Source of the DNA: Seribacter sulfatis
GTDB taxonomy: Bacteria > Verrucomicrobiota > Verrucomicrobiia > Opitutales > Seribacteraceae
Reading direction: 5' to 3'
Assembly (NCBI RefSeq): GCF_964187635.1
Contig: NZ_CAXLMO010000059.1
Coordinates: 7,457 to 71,456 of the forward strand
Length of the DNA: 64,000 nt
This document shows, one piece after another, positions 45,915-54,845 of this stretch. Under the pieces are notes generated by a model. It was not told the DNA's origin. It saw only the letters and a list, made by a program, of their open reading frames with translations, and did not search any database. The number at the start of each line of letters is the position of its first letter. Within the stretch, counting starts at the first letter, position 1. Position numbers and translations under genes: made by a program.

Positions 45915-46895
45915 TCAAGAATTACCCGTGCGCTTACGGTATCCATCAATTTCAATCATGGGAGGTCTTTCCTCTTCCACGACCTCCTGAACGAGTTGGT
46001 TATAGGAACCATCTTCCACCTCGAACCGTCGATAGAAGGTTTCCACATCAGGAACCCGATCAATTTTCCCTTGGCTGTGTAATCGATTAATAAAAGTTTG
46101 GAGAATACCAAAACTCATTTTACCCAGAGCATTTGTGGTTTGATTTCTGTGCACTCTTCGATCGAGGTCAGTTTGCGCAAAGGCATTTAAACCAAATTTT
46201 TCGTACAAATCCAGAAGGTGCGAGGTTTCCACGCCATATCCAATTGGAAAGGGAATCATTTCCAGTACTTCTCTTCTTGCCGCGTATTCTCCAGACAATG
46301 GTTGTATAATATTAGTCAGTTCAGGATAGAATAAAGAAAATAATGGACGAATCAAAATTTCGGTTACTCGTCCGCCTCCACTGGAGCGGAGACCACTTGA
46401 GTAATTGAGTGGTCTGTCGTAGAAAGCTTTTACATATTGTACTTCCGCTTGCTTGATTAATGGTGCAACGAGCCCGTAGACAAATCGCGGATGAATATTG
46501 GAGATATCCGCATCCACATAACAGATAATGTCTCCTTTGAGTTGATGAATTGCTTTCCAAAGGTTCTCTCCTTTTCCTCGCTTGTCCCCGACTTCAGGAA
46601 GGATTTCTGAGGCTAAGTAAGTATCTGCGCCATAGCTTTCAGCCACCTCGAGGGTTTTATCATTTGAGCCCGAATCAATAACAGCAAACTCATCAATTAA
46701 TGGATATCTTTCCATTAGTTCAGAACGAAGAATCAAAACTTCTTTCCCAATAGTCTTTTCTTCATTAAGAGTGGGAATGCATAGAGAAATTTTCAGATCT
46801 TTTTTTTCTTTCTCCTTCACTAAATCCAAAATATCCCAAAATTCTCCGTGGTGAAAAGTATTGTTCTCGAGCCATTTTTGATTATCGCCTGTCAT
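45915..46895 (-). CDS. gpgS: Glucosyl-3-phosphoglycerate synthase (GT81-like)
   Basis: This GT-A enzyme of about 326 residues has ISLCIPTLNEEKTIGKEV, DSGSNDKTLEVAESYGA, the RGKGENLWKA loop, the DxD-type CYVDADISNIHPRF, YVKAFYDRPL, GGGRVTEILIRPLFSLFYPEL, PLSGEYAARREVLE and DRRVHRNQTTNALGKM. The order and content match GpgS, which joins NDP-glucose and 3-phosphoglycerate. The ATG at 46895 overlaps the upstream stop as ATGA. The phosphatase (GpgP) that would give glucosylglycerate is not adjacent. Confidence 0.85.
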   Translation of the reverse strand: MTGDNQKWLENNTFHHGEFWDILDLVKEKEKKDLKISLCIPTLNEEKTIGKEVLILRSELMERYPLIDEFAVIDSGSNDKTLEVAESYGADTYLASEILPEVGDKRGKGENLWKAIHQLKGDIICYVDADISNIHPRFVYGLVAPLIKQAEVQYVKAFYDRPLNYSSGLRSSGGGRVTEILIRPLFSLFYPELTNIIQPLSGEYAARREVLEMIPFPIGYGVETSHLLDLYEKFGLNAFAQTDLDRRVHRNQTTNALGKMSFGILQTFINRLHSQGKIDRVPDVETFYRRFEVEDGSYNQLVQEVVEEERPPMIEIDGYRKRTGNS

Positions 46896-48079
46896 GATTC
46901 GCAAATTCCTTTATCGATTGCTTGAAGAAGAGTAACAAGCTGGGCAATTCCTGCTTGTAAGGGGGCAAGTTGAATCGTTTCATTTTCCTCACCAATATTT
47001 TCTGCATGGGTTAAGCCCAAAGTAACACCGGCATACCCCGCCTCGATTAGTACATTTAAGTCTCCTGTACTAGGGATTACTTGAGGGGTGATTCCAATTT
47101 CATCCATTATTGAACGGGTTGCTTTTACGAGTGGATGAGTAAATGGAATGCCACAATTCGGTCGGGTCGCGACCACTTCAAGTTTTACAGTGGTCCCATT
47201 TTCAAGAGAGCATTGTTCGCAAAGGTCATTTACTTTTTGTTGAAGTTCCGCAATCACTTCATCCGCTTCGCTGGTAATTTCAAAACGCAAACATCCACGG
47301 TGGGGTGTTTTGTTATAAGTCGTCCCACAGGTTAATCCACCAAGGACCATTTTAGTTTTGGGTTCCTTGGGGAGTGGTATTTCCAATAATTGATTAATGA
47401 TTCGAGTTAGGTGTCCCACTGCTCCGGAGGAACCAAAACGATTCCAGTCATAATTACTGGGCACCTCGAGGCGAATCTCTCCCCGTAAAGTACCCAGTCC
47501 TGCATAACTTAATCTACCCTGACTCGCTCCCTCCACGCAGATTCCGGCACTAATCGGCCGTTGCTTGGTGTCTAAAAAATATCTTGCTCCTTCTAGGTTT
47601 CCACGACCCAAGCTTTTTGTGTTCGCTAGCAGAATTAGGTCATCCTTTAAGGTGATTCCTAGGATTTTTAGTAGCTTGGGTAATGCCACAACAGTGGCCA
47701 GGCCAATTGCATTATCGGCAATTCCGGGACCTGTAATTGAATCCGGACCCACGTTTAAAACATGCTGAGTGGTCGCATCAAAAACGGAATCTGCATGCGC
47801 CATCACCAAGATGGAGGATCGTCCCTCACTGCCGGGCAATACCGCCGATGCATTTCCCTGTTCATCTATTTCCGGATCCTCCATTCCATTTTCCCTAAAT
47901 CGGTCAACCGTCAGTCGGATTCGATCTTCTTCGTTAAAAGTGGGGGAAGGAACTTCGCCCAGTAAAACCGCATCGGTTAGAACAAGTTTCCGTGCTTCCT
48001 TAAGTTTTTCGATTTGAGTGGGTAAATCTTGGAGCAAATTCCCAAGGTCAAATTCTTTTGAAGTAGTTTCTAGCATCAT
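46892..48079 (-). CDS. M20-fold metallopeptidase homologue with degenerate active site
   Basis: This protein of about 395 residues has the M20 layout: catalytic domain, lid domain (about 185-300), then the rest of the catalytic domain. The HxD-like VMAHADSVFD and GPGIADNAIGLA segments are present. The Glu-Glu pair expected about 30 residues later is missing (ANTKSLGRGNL in its place). The C-terminal His ligand region reads LTHAENIGEENETI. Peptidase activity is therefore doubtful. It is the first gene of the GpgS operon. GTG at 48088 and ATG at 48076 are alternative starts. Confidence 0.7.
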   Translation of the reverse strand: MMLETTSKEFDLGNLLQDLPTQIEKLKEARKLVLTDAVLLGEVPSPTFNEEDRIRLTVDRFRENGMEDPEIDEQGNASAVLPGSEGRSSILVMAHADSVFDATTQHVLNVGPDSITGPGIADNAIGLATVVALPKLLKILGITLKDDLILLANTKSLGRGNLEGARYFLDTKQRPISAGICVEGASQGRLSYAGLGTLRGEIRLEVPSNYDWNRFGSSGAVGHLTRIINQLLEIPLPKEPKTKMVLGGLTCGTTYNKTPHRGCLRFEITSEADEVIAELQQKVNDLCEQCSLENGTTVKLEVVATRPNCGIPFTHPLVKATRSIMDEIGITPQVIPSTGDLNVLIEAGYAGVTLGLTHAENIGEENETIQLAPLQAGIAQLVTLLQAIDKGICES

Positions 48080-48176
48080 TTGATACACTCGCCATAATGT
48101 ATTATTAAATATCTTGCCATTACAAAGTGATTTTTTCTTTTTATTGGTTGAAAAAATCTTCGAGTTACTTCACATA

Positions 48177-49481
48177 ATGAGAGATCGTTCGTGGCAATTA
48201 ATAGCAAATGACGATCCTCGTTTTATGTCAAAAAATATAGGTTTTATTTCAACTCGTTTTGCCGGGCAGGACGGGGTATCTCTTGAAAGTGCAAAGTGGG
48301 CAGAAGTACTTTGGGAGGACGAACATGTCAGCTACTGGTACAGTGGTCAGAGTGACCGGGACCCAGACATCAGTTTCGTAGTGCCTGAAGCATATTTTGG
48401 TTTTTCTGAAAATAAATGGATTAACGAAAGAATTTGGGGTTCCGGTCAAAGAGATCGATTTGTTTCTTCAAGGATTCGCGATCTTGCAGATTATATCAAA
48501 AGTACAATTTATCGATTTGTGGAGAGATTTGATATTGATATCGTAATTCCTCAAAATTGCCTGGCAATTCCAATGCACCTCCCACTCGGAATCGCGCTCA
48601 CCGAATTTCTATCGGAAACACAGATGCCTGCGATTGCCCATCACCATGATTTTTTCTGGGAGCGTACTCGCTTTTCTGTTAACTCGGTTCCCGAATACTT
48701 GGACATGAGTTTCCCCCCCAAGTTTTCCAATATGAGAAATGTGGTGATCAACCAGGAGGCACAGGAACAGCTTGCTTTGCGGAAAGGTTTGTCATCATTG
48801 GTAATTCCCAATGTATTCGATTTTGATAATCCTCCCGACCATATAGACGAGTATGCCTCGGATGTTCGAGAAGAACTAGGATTGGCAGAGGATGATTTTT
48901 TTATTCTTCAACCCACTCGCGTGGTACCGAGAAAAGGAATTGAACAGGCGATCAAATTAGTCAGTTTGCTGAAAGATCCGCGCTGTAAACTAGTAATTTC
49001 CCATGAAGCTGGCGACGAGGGATATGAATATTTGGGAATGCTCGAACAACTCGCAAATGAAGAAGGTGTTGATATGCGAGTGGTTGCAGACCGAGTGGGA
49101 GAAGTGAGGCAACGTGATTCGGAAGGTAAGAAAATATATACCCTATGGGATCTTTATCTTCATGCAGATTTTGTTACTTACCCCAGTACCTATGAAGGAT
49201 TCGGAAATGCACTCTTAGAAGCCATTTACTTCCGAAAGCCAGTATTGATTAATCGATACTCTATTTTTGTTCGCGATATTGAACCCAAGGGCTTTCGTTT
49301 ATTAACAATGGATGGATTTGTTACTCCAAGCTTGGCAAAACGCGTGAAGCAAATTCTGTTTGATGCAGAGCTTCGAAAAGAGATTGTCAATTTCAACTAT
49401 GAAGTCGCCCGTCACTTTTATTCTTATTCTGTTGTGCGGAGTAATTTACGTGCATTTATTGCCAGCTTAACCGGTTATTAA
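48177..49481 (+). CDS. GT4-type glycosyltransferase
   Basis: This GT-B glycosyltransferase of about 434 residues has KNIGFISTRFAGQDGVSLESAKWAEVL near the N-terminus, LQPTRVVPRKGIEQAI at the start of the donor domain, and the E-x7-E motif in YEGFGNALLEAIY. ATG 48225 gives the most family-like start and 48177 is a longer alternative; neither has a clear ribosome binding site. It is divergent from the M20/GpgS operon and 3 bp before the GH13_18 gene, suggesting it acts on the same saccharide. Confidence 0.8.
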   Translation: MRDRSWQLIANDDPRFMSKNIGFISTRFAGQDGVSLESAKWAEVLWEDEHVSYWYSGQSDRDPDISFVVPEAYFGFSENKWINERIWGSGQRDRFVSSRIRDLADYIKSTIYRFVERFDIDIVIPQNCLAIPMHLPLGIALTEFLSETQMPAIAHHHDFFWERTRFSVNSVPEYLDMSFPPKFSNMRNVVINQEAQEQLALRKGLSSLVIPNVFDFDNPPDHIDEYASDVREELGLAEDDFFILQPTRVVPRKGIEQAIKLVSLLKDPRCKLVISHEAGDEGYEYLGMLEQLANEEGVDMRVVADRVGEVRQRDSEGKKIYTLWDLYLHADFVTYPSTYEGFGNALLEAIYFRKPVLINRYSIFVRDIEPKGFRLLTMDGFVTPSLAKRVKQILFDAELRKEIVNFNYEVARHFYSYSVVRSNLRAFIASLTGY

Positions 49482-49484
49482 TTT

Positions 49485-51248
49485 ATGAAGAGTTCAGCGA
49501 TCACATCCTCTGTAAAACACGTATCAAGTGCTAAGTTAAAAACGATTAGAAAGCGTTTGGCCAATCTGTATGGAGTAGAGGAAGCGGATACTCTATTGGA
49601 TCGATTTTTTCATATGATCGGGCGTTACGGAGTAGGGGTGAACCGAACCAACTTGTCGTCCAAAGTAATTTCCCAAAAGGATGCGGTGTTAATTACTTAT
49701 GCGGATATGGTTTCGGATGGAAAGGCACATCCATTCTCCACCCTAAAAGAATTTTGTACCGCCCGGCTTAAGGGTGCATTTTCCGCGATTCACATTTTAC
49801 CATTCTATCCATGGACTTCGGATGATGGATTTTCAGTAGTTGATTACCGCGAGGTGGATAAGAGGTATGGAAATTGGGATGATGTTTCCCGTTTATCGGA
49901 AGAATTTGAACTGATGTTCGATTTGGTCCTTAATCACTGTTCCTCGAAAAGTCCTTGGTTCCGCGAATATGTTTCCGGTATTGAACCGGGAAGTAATTAC
50001 ATTCTTGAAGGAGATGAAGAAGCTGATCTTTCCTCGGTTGTCAGACCCCGAGCCTCTCCACTACTTACTCCTTACCAAACCCGCAAGGGAGAAAGACATG
50101 TTTGGACCACATTCAGCGCCGACCAAGTTGACCTGGATTGGACAAGCCCGGATCTCCTCTTCGAATTTCTTGATATCATCATGTTTTATGCGTCCCTTGG
50201 GTGCAGAATATTAAGACTGGATGCAGTGGCATTTCTTTGGAAGGAGATTGGTACCAATTGCCTCCACCTTCCCAAGACACATGAAGTAATCAAATTGATT
50301 AGGAATTTCATTGAGGTAGTTGCCCCCGAAGTGCTGATTCTAACTGAGACAAATGTACCGCATCAGGAAAACATTTCATATTTCGGAAAGGGAGATGAGG
50401 CTCATGCAGTCTATCAATTTTCTCTCCCCCCCCTTTTACTTCATGGATTATTAAAGGGTACAGCCAAGCATGTGACTAATTGGGCAGCTCATTTAGCTCC
50501 TCCCCCCAAGGGATGCCATTTTCTTAATTTTACTGCCAGTCATGATGGGATTGGCGTTCGCCCATTGGAGGGAATTTTAGATACGGACGAGATTCTTTCA
50601 CTCGCGGATGAAGTGAGGGGAAATGGGGGGCATGTATCAATGCGCAAACTCGAGGATGGATCCGAATTTCCCTACGAGTTAAATGCGACTTACTATGGTG
50701 CACTTTCTCACAAAAAAGACCCAGAACTTGGCAAGAAAAGGTTTCTTTGTTCCCAGGCAGTTGCATTAGCGATGAAAGGAATTCCCGCAGTTTATTTCCA
50801 CTCACTTTGTGCGACACCCAATTATACTGAGGGCGTCAAGGAAACCGGGCACAATCGAACTATTAATCGGAAGAAATGGAAAAGTGAAGAATTGGAAACC
50901 CTTTTAGAGGATGAAGAAAGTAACTCGGGAGAAATTTTTGAATGGTACACTCGAGTGTTGCGCAGACGGGCGTCGTGCCCGGCCTTTCATCCGGATGCAT
51001 CTCAAAAAGTGATCGAATTGGGGGATGAGATTTTTGCTTTTGAGAGAAGGTCATTGGACGGAAGTCAGGTAATTATCTGTCTTTTTAATTTCCTTCCCCA
51101 TGAAGTGAAGAGTAATCAAAAACAAACATTGGCATCTTATTTATCCAATGGTTCTGTTAAAGACTTGATTAGTGGCGGAGAGTTTTCTTTTGATAATGAG
51201 TCGTTTGCCCTACGACCCTATCAAGCCCTCTGGCTCTGTCAGAATTGA
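49485..51248 (+). CDS. GH13_18 sugar phosphorylase (sucrose / glucosylglycerate phosphorylase-like)
   Basis: This 587-residue alpha-amylase-fold enzyme has nucleophile Asp246 in LRLDAVAFLWK, acid/base Glu288 in LTETNVPHQENISYFG and transition-state Asp354 in TASHDGIG. The N-terminal IHILPFYPWTSDDGFSVVDY and the DLVLNHCSSKSPWF segment are typical of subfamily 18, which includes sucrose, sucrose-6F-phosphate and glucosylglycerate phosphorylases. Because a GpgS gene is adjacent, glucosylglycerate phosphorolysis (giving glucose-1-phosphate and glycerate) is the best guess. The next gene starts at TTG within its stop. Confidence 0.85.
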   Translation: MKSSAITSSVKHVSSAKLKTIRKRLANLYGVEEADTLLDRFFHMIGRYGVGVNRTNLSSKVISQKDAVLITYADMVSDGKAHPFSTLKEFCTARLKGAFSAIHILPFYPWTSDDGFSVVDYREVDKRYGNWDDVSRLSEEFELMFDLVLNHCSSKSPWFREYVSGIEPGSNYILEGDEEADLSSVVRPRASPLLTPYQTRKGERHVWTTFSADQVDLDWTSPDLLFEFLDIIMFYASLGCRILRLDAVAFLWKEIGTNCLHLPKTHEVIKLIRNFIEVVAPEVLILTETNVPHQENISYFGKGDEAHAVYQFSLPPLLLHGLLKGTAKHVTNWAAHLAPPPKGCHFLNFTASHDGIGVRPLEGILDTDEILSLADEVRGNGGHVSMRKLEDGSEFPYELNATYYGALSHKKDPELGKKRFLCSQAVALAMKGIPAVYFHSLCATPNYTEGVKETGHNRTINRKKWKSEELETLLEDEESNSGEIFEWYTRVLRRRASCPAFHPDASQKVIELGDEIFAFERRSLDGSQVIICLFNFLPHEVKSNQKQTLASYLSNGSVKDLISGGEFSFDNESFALRPYQALWLCQN

Positions 51249-51970
51249 ATATTCTTCTAATCGCGGAGAAGGTTTCTTCTCTGGAATTGCCGGTCAATGG
51301 AGAAGCCGGAACTCATATTCTTCAGGTGTTTAATGCGAAATTGGGGGATACGATTGATATTGGGGTACGTAATGGCCCGCGTGGGAAAGCCACAATTGTT
51401 AGATTAAATAGGAATGATGTAAAGTTGTCGATCAAGTGGAATCAAGATCATACCAATGATTTGTATCCTGTTGGCTTATTGGTGGGGCTTTCTCGCCCAC
51501 AAACTTGCAGAAAGATCTTGGAACAAGCCAGTACACTTGGAGTTTCCAGTATTGATTTCTTTATTTCGGATAAATCCGAACCGTCCTATCGGGATAGTAA
51601 ACTGTGGAAGACAAAGGAATGGGAAGAAAAGATACAAAAGGGGGTCGAGCAGGCTTTTTGTACTTATATCCCTCGATGTACAATTTGGTCCAACCTGGCT
51701 GAATGTATCGAGTCCCAATCCGGGGATTCTTATCGAATTGCCCTTGATAATTACGAAAGTACAGGAGTTCTTACTGCTTCCCGTGGTAAGAAAGAAAGTA
51801 CTCATTACCTTGTAGCAGTGGGGGCGGAACGTGGATGGTCGGACGCGGAAAGAAAACAGTTAAGAGCATCTGAGTTCTTACTTCTTTCTTTAGGAGATCG
51901 AGTCCTGCGCCAAGAAACTGCGGTGGTAGTGGCAATTGGCCAATTGGTAAGTCAATTTTGGAAGAGTTAA
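51245..51970 (+). CDS. RsmE-family SPOUT methyltransferase paralogue (divergent)
   Basis: This 241-residue protein has the RsmE layout: N-terminal PUA-like barrel (about 1-70, THILQVFNAKLGDTIDIGV) and C-terminal SPOUT knot. Where RsmE has IGPEGGWS...LRLETA it reads VGAERGWS (about 193-200) and LRQETAVVVAIG. Canonical RsmE makes m3U1498 in 16S rRNA. A second, canonical copy lies at 52638, so this one may have another target. Initiation is TTG, coupled to the phosphorylase stop (TTGA). Confidence 0.8.
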   Translation: MNILLIAEKVSSLELPVNGEAGTHILQVFNAKLGDTIDIGVRNGPRGKATIVRLNRNDVKLSIKWNQDHTNDLYPVGLLVGLSRPQTCRKILEQASTLGVSSIDFFISDKSEPSYRDSKLWKTKEWEEKIQKGVEQAFCTYIPRCTIWSNLAECIESQSGDSYRIALDNYESTGVLTASRGKKESTHYLVAVGAERGWSDAERKQLRASEFLLLSLGDRVLRQETAVVVAIGQLVSQFWKS

Positions 51971-52536
51971 TTTTCTACTTGAAATAACCGGAATAAAGGA
52001 GAGCCTTTTTTACTCTTTCCGATTGTTTTAACGAGATTCCAACCTTCAAAATCTGATTCTTCTTCAGGCGGAGCTTCATGAATCAGGAACCCCGCTTTTT
52101 TAATAATTTGATTTCTTTTAATTAATTCAAAAATCTGCGACCCCAATTTGGGGAATAAAGAATAAGGTGGATCAAGAAAAATAAGATCGAAGCTGGATTG
52201 TTCGCTTTTGAGATACTCGATCACATCTCGTCGTTCAATCATTACTAGGCTTTGCTCCACCTTTGCACTTTTACAAACATTTGAAATGTTTTTTTGCAGA
52301 CTACTTACCGCTTTTCTATGCTGTTCTACCAAAACTCCACCACTAGCTCCCCGACTGAGTGCCTCCAGACCATAAGATCCAGTTCCCGCAAACAAATCGA
52401 GAAAATGGGTTTCCATGACACTCGCACCAAGCGATGAAAATAATCTTTCCCGGTTTGCATCCGTGGCCGGTCTAATTTCTATCCCCTTGGCTACCTGTAA
52501 AGGAATTCCTCGGGCTAATCCTCCACATATTCTCAT
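51967..52536 (-). CDS. rsmD: 16S rRNA (guanine(966)-N(2))-methyltransferase RsmD
   Basis: This 189-residue class I methyltransferase has the family start MRICGGLARG, RPATDANRERLFSSLG, motif I FLDLFAGTGSYGLEALSRGA, and catalytic DLIFLDPPYS near residues 118-127. It makes m2G966 in 16S rRNA. It converges with the RsmE-like gene with a 4-nt overlap and is divergent from canonical rsmE across 101 bp. Confidence 0.93.
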   Translation of the reverse strand: MRICGGLARGIPLQVAKGIEIRPATDANRERLFSSLGASVMETHFLDLFAGTGSYGLEALSRGASGGVLVEQHRKAVSSLQKNISNVCKSAKVEQSLVMIERRDVIEYLKSEQSSFDLIFLDPPYSLFPKLGSQIFELIKRNQIIKKAGFLIHEAPPEEESDFEGWNLVKTIGKSKKGSPLFRLFQVEN

Positions 52537-52637
52537 GGAGCGATCGGGTTGAAATGGTGAAAATTGCTAATTTGCATTATTGAACAGAAGACTGAGGGTG
52601 ATTGCCAAATGGAAGACTTTGTATTTAAACAAGAAAG

Positions 52638-53375
52638 ATGCCTCGTACAATGAGAACTTTTTTCGAACCCGACTTTATGGAGTCGGAAGATGTTATTTTA
52701 TTGGATGAGGTCGAAAGTCACCACTTAAGCAAGGTACTACGCCTGCAAACAGGGGATTCCATCGAGGCGCTTGACGGGCGAGGGAATCAATACTTAACTG
52801 AGATTAATCGGATGGACCGAAAGTGTGTCGAATTACGGGTTGTGGACAAAAAGTTTTCCGCCCCGCTACAGCCTGCGTTTCGTCTCGCCGTTGCATTACC
52901 CAAGGGGAATAGGTGGGAGGATTTGATCCGCCCGCTCACGGAGTTGGGAGTCGCTCAATTGACCCCTTTAATCACCGATCATTCAGAATCCAAAAACGCG
53001 ACAAAGAAGCAGGATGTAAAAATTCAAAAATGGAAAAAAATCGCAATCGATGCCTGTAAACAATCCGGCAACCCATGGCTTCCACATTTTGACTTTCCGC
53101 AAACCTTTTCTTTTTTCCTTACCACGATTCAAGAGGAAGATGAAATCTTGATAGGAACTTTATCCCCCCAATCTGCTCCCATTAAGAATTTGAAAAGCGG
53201 CACATCCGCCCGGGTATCGATTTTAATTGGACCCGAGGGAGGGTGGAGTGAAAAAGAAGAATTACTGGGTGAAGAAAATGGATTCACTCCATTCAGTCTA
53301 GGTTCGAACACACTACGCTTAGAGACTGCGGCAATATGTGGATTGGCAGTTGCACGAGAAAGCTTCATTCTTTAA
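52638..53375 (+). CDS. rsmE: 16S rRNA (uracil(1498)-N(3))-methyltransferase RsmE
   Basis: This 245-residue enzyme has the N-terminal PUA-like domain with ESHHLSKVLRLQTGDSIE. It also has PKGNRWEDLIRPLTELGVAQLTPL in the linker, and the C-terminal SPOUT knot ILIGPEGGWSEKEE with LRLETAAICGLA. All canonical positions are kept. Next genes (12 and 15 bp gaps) encode the HTH-VWA-like protein and DsbD, so they may be co-transcribed. Confidence 0.92.
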   Translation: MPRTMRTFFEPDFMESEDVILLDEVESHHLSKVLRLQTGDSIEALDGRGNQYLTEINRMDRKCVELRVVDKKFSAPLQPAFRLAVALPKGNRWEDLIRPLTELGVAQLTPLITDHSESKNATKKQDVKIQKWKKIAIDACKQSGNPWLPHFDFPQTFSFFLTTIQEEDEILIGTLSPQSAPIKNLKSGTSARVSILIGPEGGWSEKEELLGEENGFTPFSLGSNTLRLETAAICGLAVARESFIL

Positions 53376-53387
53376 TAATACTGTCTT

Positions 53388-54830
53388 ATGTCCGAAGAAT
53401 TTTCTGGAGAACAAAAGTTACGAATCGTACTGGAATCGATTATTAGAAATGTTCCGAAGGGGGAACAGAGTAAAAAGTATGGTGTGTCCGAAGAAGAGTT
53501 TCAATCCTGGCACGATCACTTGATCCAAAATGGGGGAAAAATTTTTGATCAATCCCAGCAGTACAATTCGAAGTCCCGCCATGTGAAAAAGAAGATGGGG
53601 CCGTTGGCAAAACTTTTTCTTATTTTCAGCCTATTTACCAATCTGGGCTTACTTATTTTTGGAATTGTTTATTTATTAAACAATGACAATAAAAAAGAAG
53701 AATTGGTTGAGGATGAAATCAATTCAATCGATTCCCCAGTCAATTTAGTTGACCGTTTTCCCGATGCAGTTGCTCCCCCCACTGAGGGAAAGAAAGAGGA
53801 AGCAAAAGATACCGATATTGAGGTAATGCTAGAAAATGCGCGTGTCAAACCCTTGCCCAGTAAAAGTCAGGACAATAATATTGAAAACCTTCTTGCTCAA
53901 CCCGGTAAAATAGCGATTCCTTCTCTCATTCCACCCGTTGTTGCAACTGAACCAGAGAACGAAGTTACTTTTTTAGGAAGATCTTACGAGGGGCGCCACG
54001 TTGTCTATCTTCTCGATGTGGGTACTTATGTCCTGGATGGAAATGACTCTGTTGAACAGTTTAATCAATCAAAAGAAGCCTTAGTTTCTTCCATTATCAC
54101 CCTATCTCCCAATTCCTATTTTAATCTTGTATTGTATTGGAATTTACGAGAAACCGCTGCACTTGGAAAAACAATCTTAAAGGCAAGTCAGGAAAACAAG
54201 AAATATGCCATAGATTGGATCACCAGTTTGGGGGATAACCGGGAATCTTTAAAAGTCGACAGAAATCAATACTATCCAAAGGAGTTGTTATATGCCAAGC
54301 CGATTGCAGGAATTATTGGTCCATGGTATGGTTTGAGTACGGCAATTAGTTTTGATCCCGATCTGGTTTTTGTATTGGCGGGAAATTTACCGGAGTATGA
54401 TCGATCTGAAGTTCCTCGTTCCCATTATGAAGGGTTAGGGAAAGTAAATTTCGAAAAGTTACAAAGCGGGGAAAACTTGAACACGAATATTAACGCTCTT
54501 AGTCGTGAAACTGCCCGAAAGTGGTTTTATGCCATTACCCCGATCGCATCTCTTCCTGCAAATGAGGAGGAAGTGGAGAAAATGGCACTTACTCGATTAG
54601 GTTTTACTGCGAGTGATCAGGGAAAACCGGTCTACACTCCCTTGGCATGGGACAAGGCATTTGAGACTTTCTTATCCGGTTTGGAAGTTGGATTTGATCG
54701 AATTCCACAAACTCATGTGATGCTCAGCTTGCCGAAGTACGTCTCCTGGCCCTCTCCATTATTGAATTCTGTTCGGGAATTTACGGAAAGTTCACGAGGT
54801 TCATTTTCTTTGAATCCATTTTTACCATAA
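53388..54830 (+). CDS. HTH-TM-VWA-like protein of unknown function
   Basis: This 480-residue protein joins three parts. Residues ~5-50 resemble an IS3/IS66-orfA-type HTH (EQKLRIVLESIIRNVPKGEQ, KKYGVSEEEFQSWHDHL). A single TM helix follows at about 70-97. The long C-terminal part (about 195-480) begins FLGRSYEGRHVVYLLDVGTYVLDG, like a von Willebrand A strand whose MIDAS is degenerate (DVGTY instead of DxSxS). The linker is acidic and Pro-rich. The topology would put the HTH in the cytoplasm and the VWA-like part in the periplasm. The function is unknown. Confidence 0.65.
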   Translation: MSEEFSGEQKLRIVLESIIRNVPKGEQSKKYGVSEEEFQSWHDHLIQNGGKIFDQSQQYNSKSRHVKKKMGPLAKLFLIFSLFTNLGLLIFGIVYLLNNDNKKEELVEDEINSIDSPVNLVDRFPDAVAPPTEGKKEEAKDTDIEVMLENARVKPLPSKSQDNNIENLLAQPGKIAIPSLIPPVVATEPENEVTFLGRSYEGRHVVYLLDVGTYVLDGNDSVEQFNQSKEALVSSIITLSPNSYFNLVLYWNLRETAALGKTILKASQENKKYAIDWITSLGDNRESLKVDRNQYYPKELLYAKPIAGIIGPWYGLSTAISFDPDLVFVLAGNLPEYDRSEVPRSHYEGLGKVNFEKLQSGENLNTNINALSRETARKWFYAITPIASLPANEEEVEKMALTRLGFTASDQGKPVYTPLAWDKAFETFLSGLEVGFDRIPQTHVMLSLPKYVSWPSPLLNSVREFTESSRGSFSLNPFLP

Positions 54831-54845
54831 GCATTAGACTGTAAT

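Noticed and set aside
53388..53540. Insertion sequence remnant based on the transposase-like HTH
   Set aside because: The reading frame is intact and continuous with the TM and VWA-like parts, and no terminal inverted repeats are seen; treated as a domain of a host gene.
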